A stretch of DNA of 32,167 nt from Ensifer adhaerens (lineage in GTDB: Bacteria; Pseudomonadota; Alphaproteobacteria; Rhizobiales; Rhizobiaceae). The stretch's first letter is position 1, and every line of letters starts with the position of its first letter. Location: assembly GCF_001270265.1 (NCBI RefSeq), contig NZ_LGAP01000049.1, forward strand, positions 1 to 32,167, given 5' to 3'. Below the pieces are notes generated by a model that worked only from the letters and a program-made list of their open reading frames with translations, was not told where the DNA came from and did no database searches. Made by a program: the position numbers and the translations under genes. Of the stretch, positions 1-6,145 are shown one piece after another.

Positions 1-75
1 GCGCATGCGAGCCTTCACGTCGCGCAACGATGATGCCCAAAGCTCAAGCGTCGTCTCGATTGATGCACCTGCCAT
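1..75 (-). CDS. IS701-type transposase, 5' fragment (runs off the window)
   Basis: Reading the minus strand from an ATG at 75 gives an open frame that begins MAGASIETTLELWASSLRD and leaves the window still open at base 1. I recognise this start as the N-terminus of the IS701/IS4-like DDE transposases common in Rhizobiales. A good ribosome binding site (GGAGG, plus-strand complement near 82-86) precedes the ATG. Only about 25 residues are visible, so no catalytic residue can be checked and an intact element cannot be claimed. The end of the insertion sequence should lie between 76 and 133. A short inverted repeat (GATCATA at 111-117 and TATGATC at 124-130) is there, but I cannot prove it is the terminus. 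Confidence 0.6.
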   Translation of the reverse strand, partial: MAGASIETTLELWASSLRDVKARMR

Positions 76-133
76 CCATGACCTCCGAATCATGGAGACC
101 CATAGATTCAGATCATAGATAAATATGATCGCG

Positions 134-200
134 GTAGGGACGCCCATTACTGAGCGCCCCCCGCACAGATCCGAGCGAGCGGCATTCCCGCACTCGGCTC
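134..200 (-). ncRNA. Group II intron domains V and VI
   Basis: On the minus strand, 200-166 begins GAGCCGAGTGCGGG and ends CTCGGATCTG. This folds into the domain V hairpin, with the AGC catalytic triad near its base and a GGAAT-type loop. Bases about 161-134 form a second hairpin (GGGGCGC pairing with GCGTCCC) that matches domain VI, which carries the branch-point A, and the intron ends in CCCTAC. The lengths and order are those of active introns. Confidence 0.88.
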
Positions 201-1676
201 CTACCGCGGGTGTGTGACGGCAAAACGCAATTGTGGCCATGGATGAAGAATCCGAGCTCTGGGGAGCCAGTGATCGGTGAGCCCTGTTACGCGATCCCAG
301 GTTAGGCCGCTCCGCTGGCTGCGCCGCCGAAGGGCACGCCTCCAGAGATCGGTTATGTAGAACCGAAACGCATTTAGGGCTCGGCCGTTAGTCGGGACCG
401 CGAAGTACGCAAAGTGCCCAGTCACCACCTGCTTCAGCCATCTCCCCTGTTCGGGGATCGGGCTGTGCATTCGACGCCGCAGCTCCGCCTTGATCTCCCG
501 AAGTTTGGTCCGCATGCGATCCCGTCGCGTCTTCCGTTGAAGCAGGAAGTTCCCACGGCGTGATTTTCCACAAATGAACGTAAACCCCAGGAAATCGAAG
601 GTCTCCGGTTTTCCGACCCCGCGCTTCTTGCGGTTGGCCGCTGCACGGCGACCAAACTCAATCAGGCGGGTCTTGTCCGGATGGAGCGACAGCATGAACT
701 CCTCAAGCCTCGCACGCATCGCATCGAGGAAACGACGAGCGTCGTCCTCATGCTCAAAGCCGACCACCACATCGTCCGCGTAGCGCACGATGATCATGTC
801 GCCGGTGGCCTCGCACCGTCTCCAGCGCTTGGCCCAGAGGTCGAGAACGTAGTGCAGGTAGATGTTGCCGAGGAGCGGTGAGATTACCGAGCCCTGACCC
901 GTGCCCCTGTCATCGACGATCACGACTCCGTCTTCGAGGATGCCCGCCTTCAGCCATTTCTGGATCAGACGAATGATGCGCTTGTCGCCGACCCGATGCT
1001 CCAGGAAGCGGACCAGCCATTCCTGGCTGACCGCTCCAAAGAAGTTTTGGATGTCGGCATCCATGATCCAGTTCACTCTCCGCTCGCTGATCGCGACGGA
1101 CAAGGCATCCAACGCATCGTGCGGCCCCCGTCCGGGTCGGAACCCGTACGAGAGACCGCAGAAGTCACCTTCATAAATCGCGTTGAGTACCATGACCGTT
1201 GCACCCTGGACGATTTTATCTTCGAGGGCTGCGATCGCCAGCGGCCGCTGCTTTCCATCCGCCTTCGGTATGTACGTCCGGCGAGATGGTTGCGGTCGGT
1301 ACGCTCCCCTGTGGACTCGTGCTTGCAGATCCCTGAGCCGAGGCTCAAGGTCTGCCTCGTAGTCCTGCCATGTCATGCCGTCCACGCCAGCGGCAGCTTT
1401 GCGCCTGAGCGCGTAGAATGCCGTCCGAAGTGCATCGACATTGATGTGGTGGAGAAGTGCGGTGAACCGTTCCTTTTTCTTTAGCCTTGCGACTTTCCGT
1501 ACGCGATCCAGCGACTGGGACATGCGCGCCCGGCTCTGTGTCCGGTGAATGCGTTGCTGTTCCGCGTTCCCCTTGGTCCCCGGCCTTGGCTCCACCAACT
1601 CCGCTACCGGTCGCCCGGTTTTGTTCGTCGGCTTCAAAGCTACTATGCCGAAGTCAGACTTCTCCGTGTCGTGCAT
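201..1676 (-). CDS. ltrA: Group II intron reverse transcriptase/maturase
   Basis: Intron-encoded protein of 491 aa that helps the intron RNA fold and splice and reverse-transcribes it at target sites. The N-terminal third carries the fingers-domain signature AAGVDGMTW and the block YIPKADGKQRPLAIAALED. The polymerase site RYADDVVVGF, with the catalytic YADD, is near residue 300. QGSVISPLLGNIYL lies upstream and FDFLGFTF downstream, as in the family. The C-terminus is a maturase (domain X) region ending in HPWPQLRFAVTHPR. I see no HNH endonuclease domain after it, so mobility would rely on nicked or replicating DNA (inference). The stop codon at 201-203 directly abuts domain V, so the frame fills the end of domain IV. 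No frameshift or truncation is visible. Confidence 0.96.
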   Translation of the reverse strand: MHDTEKSDFGIVALKPTNKTGRPVAELVEPRPGTKGNAEQQRIHRTQSRARMSQSLDRVRKVARLKKKERFTALLHHINVDALRTAFYALRRKAAAGVDGMTWQDYEADLEPRLRDLQARVHRGAYRPQPSRRTYIPKADGKQRPLAIAALEDKIVQGATVMVLNAIYEGDFCGLSYGFRPGRGPHDALDALSVAISERRVNWIMDADIQNFFGAVSQEWLVRFLEHRVGDKRIIRLIQKWLKAGILEDGVVIVDDRGTGQGSVISPLLGNIYLHYVLDLWAKRWRRCEATGDMIIVRYADDVVVGFEHEDDARRFLDAMRARLEEFMLSLHPDKTRLIEFGRRAAANRKKRGVGKPETFDFLGFTFICGKSRRGNFLLQRKTRRDRMRTKLREIKAELRRRMHSPIPEQGRWLKQVVTGHFAYFAVPTNGRALNAFRFYITDLWRRALRRRSQRSGLTWDRVTGLTDHWLPRARILHPWPQLRFAVTHPR

Positions 1677-1852
1677 CAGCGGCTACGGCTCCTCGCCTTC
1701 CCGCTGCGAACCATGCGTCCCAAAAGGGGTCATGGCTGACCCGGAGATCTCCCGGTTCCCGTACAAGGAGCTTCCATACATGCCAGGGTCTGCGACCACG
1801 CCGGGCCAGACGGATGCTTGCGATTGCGCACCCGCCCGTGTCGCCTTCCGCT

Positions 1853-1858
1853 CAGTTG
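1853..1858 (-). other. EBS1 of the group II intron (pairs with IBS1 at 2040-2045)
   Basis: Minus-strand CAACTG lies about 182 bases from the intron 5' end and is perfectly complementary to the six bases of the 5' exon next to the splice site (CAGTTG, 2045-2040). This is the expected exon-recognition pairing. The pairing is seen in the sequence; the role is inferred from the general architecture of group II introns. Confidence 0.75.
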
Positions 1859-2064
1859 ACGGCGTCGGCGCCCGGGAAAACACTCTTTCGCGGCTCAATG
1901 GCTGGCCTGTATGCTCCCCTACCGACGCTTCGCCCACACCCTCGCGGATGCCTGCGCACGGCTCGGGGCCGATGTGGCTCGCTATGCCTTCATCGTAATG
2001 GACTTGCACCATCTACTCCTTGCCGGTCTCCCGGCGCACCAACTGTAATGCTAGGAGACTACCA

Positions 2065-2262
2065 ATGAAGATCATTACCGCCGCAGTGGCATCCCTCACC
2101 ATGGCGGGTTCTGCCTTCGCTGCTGTACCGTCGACGTCCGACGAGAGGCGGCCATCAATTAAGGTCAAGCAGCTCGAATTGGCAGCAGGCCGCAACCGTG
2201 CGGGTCAAGTGACGACCAGCAAGAATTCGAACGAGCCCTCGAACGGCAGGACCTTTCGCTGA
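2065..2262 (+). CDS. Small exported protein of unknown function (65 aa)
   Basis: Starts with MKIITAAVASLTMAGSAFA, a clear Sec signal peptide (one Lys, hydrophobic core, small residues before a probable cut after residue 19). The remaining ~46 residues are hydrophilic and rich in Ser, Asn, Arg and Lys. I chose the ATG at 2065 because GGAG (2054-2057) is at the right distance and the signal peptide begins there; an upstream ATG at 2020 would lie inside the intron and lack these. A perfect hairpin (2281-2298) follows the stop. The group II intron in antisense lies immediately upstream, so the native promoter may have been displaced. I do not recognise the family. Confidence 0.7.
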   Translation: MKIITAAVASLTMAGSAFAAVPSTSDERRPSIKVKQLELAAGRNRAGQVTTSKNSNEPSNGRTFR

Positions 2263-2280
2263 TCCAACGTAACGTAAGAA

Positions 2281-2298
2281 GGGCGGCTTCGGCCGCCC
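2281..2298 (+). terminator. Hairpin downstream of the small exported protein
   Basis: GGGCGGC-TTCG-GCCGCCC is a perfect 7-bp stem closed by a stable UUCG tetraloop, starting 18 bases after the stop at 2262. No U-run follows, so it may act as an mRNA 3' stabiliser or as a weak terminator. Confidence 0.6.
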
Positions 2299-2375
2299 TC
2301 AATGTGCCCCACTCGCGGGAACCAAGGCCTTCGCCGGGTGTTGCTGTAGAACGCAACGAACACTGAGAATGCCTA

Positions 2376-2498
2376 ATGCGTATAGTCGTCATCGCAATTG
2401 TCGCCTCGATCATGAGCATCCTTGCTTTCAAGTATGCCGATGGCGAGTTCGGCAACGCCGCGGTCATGGCGACAGCAGCAGAACTCTCGGAAGAGTAG
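2376..2498 (+). CDS. Possible 40-aa membrane or exported peptide
   Basis: An ATG at 2376 opens 40 codons: a hydrophobic start (MRIVVIAIVASIMSILAF), then a short polar tail ending MATAAELSEE. It looks like a single membrane helix or signal peptide with an acidic tail. The ribosome binding site is weak (GAGA at 2364-2367). No homologue is recognised. It lies between the hairpin at 2281-2298 and the methyltransferase gene at 2770, on the same strand as both neighbours. Length and signal-like start are the only evidence, so it may be chance. Confidence 0.35.
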   Translation: MRIVVIAIVASIMSILAFKYADGEFGNAAVMATAAELSEE

Positions 2499-2652
2499 CC
2501 TACAGGCTTCACAGAGAAATCTAGGCAATATGCGGCTATGGCGGGAGGGGGGGGTGTCCTCCCTAAGGCCCGACGGGGGTTTCTCTCCTCGGGCGCTCGC
2601 CGCTGGAAATCCGGGAACCCAAACGAAAGTCGAGCAAGCCCGCATCTTGAAC

Positions 2653-2667
2653 CTCTAGTCACTAGAG
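2653..2667. promoter_or_regulatory. Perfect 15-bp palindrome upstream of the methyltransferase gene
   Basis: CTCTAGT-C-ACTAGAG has 7-bp arms around one central base, about 100 bases before the ATG at 2770. CTAG-containing sequence is scarce in GC-rich genomes, so it is a plausible operator, but no regulator is known. Confidence 0.3.
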
Positions 2668-2769
2668 ATTGCAGAGTACCGCAATGCTTCGCCGATGGGC
2701 AGGCGGCGACCGCATGGGACCGCCTGCCCGGCAAGCGTCGTCCTGTCATTCACTCGCCCCGAGGTTCCG

Positions 2770-3363
2770 ATGCTTACCACTCTTCCCGCCGCCCTGATGC
2801 TCGTGGTCGGCTTCTCCACGCTGGCGCTGGCGATCCTCCGTCGCCGGCAGTCCGGACATTCGCCCGTGGTGCTGACCTATGGCGACGATGCGGAAGGCTT
2901 TGCCGGCCGGCTCTTTCGGGCCATCGTGGCGGCGCTGGTGGTTCATCTGCTGGCGGTTGCCACCCTTCCCGCATCCGTCGATGCCACCGTTGGCCGTATC
3001 CCGGTACTCGACACGCCGCTCATTGCCGCAATCGGTCTCGCACTGATGGCGCTCGGTGGCGGCTTGACGATGCTGTCGCAATGGGCGATGCGAAGTTCCT
3101 GGAAGATCGGCATACCCGAGGAACAGGACGCGCCCCTTGTCACCTCCGGCCTCTACGCTTTCTCGCGCAACCCGATCTATGTCGGCATGGTCATGGCGCT
3201 GATCGGCACCATGCTCGCGGTGCCCAACGTTATCTCGGTGGCACTTGCGCTTTCCGCCTGGATCTCGATCTCCTACCAGATCCGCATGGAGGAATCTCAT
3301 CTCTCCCGCGCCTTTGGCGAGGCGTATGGCGCCTATTGCAAGCGCGTCCGCCGGTGGGCCTGA
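2770..3363 (+). CDS. Isoprenylcysteine/phospholipid methyltransferase-like membrane protein
   Basis: Integral membrane protein of 197 aa with about five hydrophobic segments. The C-terminal half has the hallmark of the ICMT/PEMT family: [18 protein letters not shown] followed by an EE-containing end ([25 protein letters not shown]), the SAM-binding face in this family. Bacterial members methylate lipids or small hydrophobic acceptors; the acceptor here cannot be told. The ATG at 2770 is preferred over one at 2695 because GAGG (2761-2764) precedes it and the hydrophobic N-terminus ([15 protein letters not shown]) starts there. It converges on the next gene, with only 14 bases between the stops. 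Confidence 0.85.
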   Translation: MLTTLPAALMLVVGFSTLALAILRRRQSGHSPVVLTYGDDAEGFAGRLFRAIVAALVVHLLAVATLPASVDATVGRIPVLDTPLIAAIGLALMALGGGLTMLSQWAMRSSWKIGIPEEQDAPLVTSGLYAFSRNPIYVGMVMALIGTMLAVPNVISVALALSAWISISYQIRMEESHLSRAFGEAYGAYCKRVRRWA

Positions 3364-3377
3364 CGGATACCTGGCCC

Positions 3378-4820
3378 TCAGGCAGCGACGCTCTCAGCGT
3401 CGGCCGAACTGAACGAGGGGCCCCGGCGGATCAGGAAGACGGCTGAAAGACCGGCAACAACGCTAGACAAACCAAGCACGAGGAAGGAGGTCACCGAAAT
3501 CGGCACGACCTTCCACAGGATGTCTTCATTCAAGCTATGTGCCATCCCACCTCCGACGAGAAAGGCTGAGAGCGAGAGGGTGACCACTGCGACACTCGAT
3601 CGGACGGCTCTGTTCTTGAGAATGTGATCGAGCAGCATTGTCATCAAAGCCACGACCGCCCAGAGCCGGTAGTTCAAAAGCCATGTCTCGGCGGCGCCGA
3701 CCTGCATACCGCTGTCGAGGAACCGCTGCGGCGCGCTGCCAAGCATGTATGCGGCCGCGGCGAAAAGACCGTGAGAAAGCGCCGCAGCAGCCGGTGCGGC
3801 AAAGCCGGCGATCAGCAAGCCGCGCATCAATCCCCGCACCGAGGTAGCCTGTTGCGTGCTCTGCTCGCCGAGGCCGCGGCGATCGGGAAACCAGATCACG
3901 GTGCAGATGGCAGCTGACAGGGCGCCAACAAGGCCACCGAAAGGCAATAGAAGCGCCTGATTGCTGACGGTATCATCTGCATAGTCAAACAGAAGCGTGA
4001 ATATCGCACCGACGTGCAAGCCGACGAAAAAGGCGACAAGCCAGGCCGAACAGCGTGAACGATTGGATACGAGCGCAAGAACCAGCGCGGCGCTGATCGC
4101 CGCGGCGTAAGTGCCACCGTAGTAGTATCTTAACACTGCCCACAGCAGTTTCGGTGCACCGAGAGCGGTTTCCGGACTGAAGATCATCTCCAGAAATATC
4201 AGCGGGACGATAACGACCACGGGGCCAACGAGAACAGAGAGCCAGAAATAGTGTTCTTCCGCCCGCAGTTGGCGACTGCGAAGGAGCGCGCGCTCGTGCG
4301 GAGCAACCGGCGAGAGCACCGAAGCAGTCGTTGCCCCCGGTTCGCCAACAGCGCTATTGCGTTCTTGGTCCCGCCCCTCGCGTAGGAGCCATAGCCCCAA
4401 GGTCGCACCAGCCATTAGCGCACCAACTCCAGCGAGCACCTGGAGACGGGATGCCAAAAAGTTGTGAGTCAGCACTGGATAGGGCACGGCATATCCACCC
4501 GGGTCCCAGCTCGCAAAATACATGGTCAGAACGTAGACGCCAATCAGGCCGGCAACCGCGGCGAAACCACACCCACTGGAAAGCGCCAGCAACTGCCAGG
4601 CGCTGCGAACAGATCGGCTGAACGCGATCGTCAACCGCGCCGCAACCATCGCCGGGAAAATACTAAGGAAAGGAGCAACAAGCTCGATACGGCAGCGCTC
4701 AGCCGATGTCGCGAGGTAGTAGACAGCAACACAGAGCGCCACCAGCGCTGCCGTCGTCCAGGCTGCAAAGGTAAGATAGTCCCTTTCAAGGCGCCTGCGC
4801 CAATCGTCACCAACCTGCAT
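3378..4820 (-). CDS. Polytopic membrane protein of unknown function (480 aa)
   Basis: Not recognised. About 11-12 hydrophobic helices are visible. The first follows a charged cytoplasmic start (MQVGDDWRRRLERDYLTF), and a charged loop of roughly 35-40 residues (near residues 155-195, containing HERALLRSRQLRAEEH) divides the protein into an N-terminal group of about four helices and a larger C-terminal group. No transporter, kinase or protease motif was seen. The ATG at 4820 is preferred over one at 4910 because GGGAGGAC lies just before it (4824-4831) and the extra 30 residues are polar and unlike a membrane-protein start. It is downstream of the broken EamA gene on the same strand. A permease or sensor-like membrane component are equally possible. 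Confidence 0.7.
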   Translation of the reverse strand: MQVGDDWRRRLERDYLTFAAWTTAALVALCVAVYYLATSAERCRIELVAPFLSIFPAMVAARLTIAFSRSVRSAWQLLALSSGCGFAAVAGLIGVYVLTMYFASWDPGGYAVPYPVLTHNFLASRLQVLAGVGALMAGATLGLWLLREGRDQERNSAVGEPGATTASVLSPVAPHERALLRSRQLRAEEHYFWLSVLVGPVVVIVPLIFLEMIFSPETALGAPKLLWAVLRYYYGGTYAAAISAALVLALVSNRSRCSAWLVAFFVGLHVGAIFTLLFDYADDTVSNQALLLPFGGLVGALSAAICTVIWFPDRRGLGEQSTQQATSVRGLMRGLLIAGFAAPAAAALSHGLFAAAAYMLGSAPQRFLDSGMQVGAAETWLLNYRLWAVVALMTMLLDHILKNRAVRSSVAVVTLSLSAFLVGGGMAHSLNEDILWKVVPISVTSFLVLGLSSVVAGLSAVFLIRRGPSFSSADAESVAA

Positions 4821-4884
4821 GCCGTCCTCCCACTTGCCGCAACCATTTCGTGTATCGGGATTACGGCTTGTTTGAGGCGAACAT

Positions 4885-5301
4885 TCAGGGAACAAATTCG
4901 CGTTCGGCACACCGCCAGCAGCAGCGCCCCGGCAGCGATAAAACGGCGCCGAGCCAGTTCATCAGGTTGAGCTTTTCGCCCAGAAACAGCACGCCGGAGA
5001 TGGCGACCATGACGATTGACAGCTTGTCGATCGGCGCCACCCGCGCCGCATCGCCGAGCTTCAAGGCGCGGAAATAGGCAAGCCAGGAGGCGCCGGTGGC
5101 AAGGCCGGAGAGCGCCTGGAATAGCCAGGTACGCCCCGGGATTTCCGAGGGTTTCTGCCACTGGCCGGTGGCCGCGACGATGCCCGTAAGCACGAAGAGG
5201 ATGACGACGGTGCGGATGAGCGTGGCGAAGTCGGAGTTGATCTGGGCAACCCCGACCTTGGCGAACACCGCCGTCAAGGCAGCGAAGGCGGCCGAAACCA
5301 A
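4885..5301 (-). pseudogene. EamA/DMT-family transporter remnant (truncated and frameshifted)
   Basis: Encodes most of a one-domain (about 140 aa) EamA protein of the drug/metabolite transporter superfamily. LSGLATGASWLAYFRALKLG and APIDKLSIVMVAISGVLFLG are clear family blocks. It is broken in two ways. After MNWLGAV the expected ending IAAGALLLAV is found in another frame, which implies a one-base loss in the A-run near 4938-4943; the present frame instead ends ...EREFVP. The first few residues of the usual start (a hydrophobic MSWIFWALL-like segment) are replaced, and the frame runs straight into a palindromic repeat (5319-5357), with only a TTG at 5301 and no ribosome binding site. A sequencing error could explain the frameshift but not the missing start. 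Confidence 0.7.
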
Positions 5302-5318
5302 GCAGAGTTCAAAGTGCT

Positions 5319-5357
5319 ACAGCGGCCTTTGCGCGTCCAAGGACGCGCGGCGCTGTA
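5319..5357 (-). repeat. Palindromic repeat family A, copy 1
   Basis: A near-palindrome starting ACAGCGGCCTTTGCGCGTCC and ending GGACGCGCGGCGCTGTA, in reverse orientation relative to the copies at 14755, 14934 and 15677. It sits between cobO and the broken EamA gene and could end cobO transcription. It resembles the short mosaic intergenic palindromes of Sinorhizobium. Confidence 0.8.
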
Positions 5358-5376
5358 GACTGCCAGCTCTGGCTCA

Positions 5377-6021
5377 TCAGAACTCGACGCCCTTCTGGGC
5401 CTTGATGCCGGAGCGGAACGGATGCTTGATCAGTTCCATCTCGGTCACCAGGTCGGCGGCCTCTATCAGGTCTTCCTTGGCGTTGCGGCCGGTCAGCACC
5501 ACATGGGTCATGTGCGGCTTTTCTTCCTTCAGGAAGCGCACGACTTCGGCAACGTCGATATAATCGTAGCGCAGCGCGATGTTGATCTCGTCGAGCAGCA
5601 CCATCGAATTGCGCTCGTCGCGGATCAGTTCCTTGGCTTTCTCCCAGGCTTTTTCCGCCATCGCCACGTCGCGGGCGCGGTCCTGCGTTTCCCAGGTAAA
5701 ACCTTCGCCGAGCGTATAGAACTGGCAGACGTCGCCGAAATGCTTCTCGATCAGGTCGCGCTCGCCGGTTTCCCAGGCGCCCTTGATGAACTGCACGACG
5801 GCGCAAGGCATGCCATGGGCGATATGGCGGAAGATCATGCCGAAGCCGGCCGTCGACTTGCCCTTGCCCTTGCCGGTGTTGACGATGATCAGACCCTTTT
5901 CATCGGTCTTGGTCGCCATGATCTTTTCGCGCGCCGTCTTCTTCTTCGCCATCTTCATGGCATGGCGCGCATCGTCCTTCTCGGCAACGCCCTCACCCGT
6001 GTTGGCCACATCTTCGCTCAT
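5377..6021 (-). CDS. cobO: Cob(I)yrinic acid a,c-diamide adenosyltransferase
   Basis: Transfers the 5'-deoxyadenosyl group of ATP to the reduced cobalt of cobyrinic acid a,c-diamide, forming the Co-C bond; cytoplasmic. The 214-aa protein has the family P-loop NTGKGKGKSTAGFG at about residues 48-61, followed by VVQFIKGAW, FTWETQD, LLDEIN and the C-terminal KHPFRSGIKAQKGVEF, all typical of CobO/BtuR. The first ~40 residues are polar and Lys-rich, as in rhizobial orthologues. The ATG at 6021 has AGGAG at 6028-6032. It is the last intact gene of the cobP-cobW-cobN-cobO series, 122 bases after cobN, and CobN makes the cobalt-corrin that CobO's substrate derives from. Control is expected from the riboswitch at 11741-12165. 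Confidence 0.97.
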   Translation of the reverse strand: MSEDVANTGEGVAEKDDARHAMKMAKKKTAREKIMATKTDEKGLIIVNTGKGKGKSTAGFGMIFRHIAHGMPCAVVQFIKGAWETGERDLIEKHFGDVCQFYTLGEGFTWETQDRARDVAMAEKAWEKAKELIRDERNSMVLLDEINIALRYDYIDVAEVVRFLKEEKPHMTHVVLTGRNAKEDLIEAADLVTEMELIKHPFRSGIKAQKGVEF

Positions 6022-6058
6022 GACATTTCTCCTCAATCCTATGATTCTATCGCGGGAT

Positions 6059-6078
6059 GCGGGCGTAATACCGCCCGC
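6059..6078 (-). other. Hairpin in the cobN-cobO junction
   Basis: GCGGGCG (6059-6065) and CGCCCGC (6072-6078) form a perfect 7-bp stem with a 6-base loop. It lies between the repeat at 6088-6145 and the cobO ribosome binding site and could affect mRNA processing. Confidence 0.45.
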
Positions 6079-6087
6079 GATCTCATT

Positions 6088-6145
6088 CTTTGCACTTGCG
6101 CAACTCCGGACGGAAAGCCGTTTCACGCTTTCCCGGAAGGTGCTC
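6088..6145 (-). repeat. Palindromic repeat family B, copy 1 (over the cobN stop)
   Basis: On the minus strand this reads GAGCACCTTCCGGGAAAGCG, then GGCTTTCCGTCCGGAGTTGC and GCAAGTGCAAAGA. It matches the repeat at 26994-27093 in its first half. It overlaps the cobN stop codon region (6144-6146). Confidence 0.65.

Larger units (their letters stand above)
134..2039 (-). mobile_element. Complete group II intron (retroelement)
   Basis: A self-splicing ribozyme and retroelement of about 1.9 kb. On the minus strand it starts with the canonical GTGCGCC (2039-2033) and ends with CCCTAC (139-134). The maturase ORF lies in domain IV, and domains V and VI follow it. The 5' boundary is supported independently: the last six exon bases on the minus strand (CAGTTG, 2045-2040, IBS1) are exactly complementary to CAACTG about 182 bases inside the intron (1858-1853), where EBS1 is expected. 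The intron sits antisense about 25 bases upstream of the ATG at 2065, so it separates that small gene from its original upstream DNA next to the IS701-type element. Ribozyme parts and reading frame all look intact. Confidence 0.93.

Noticed and set aside
5-115. Short plus-strand frame at the left edge
   Set aside because: It is opposite the IS701-type transposase start and has no ribosome binding site or recognisable product.
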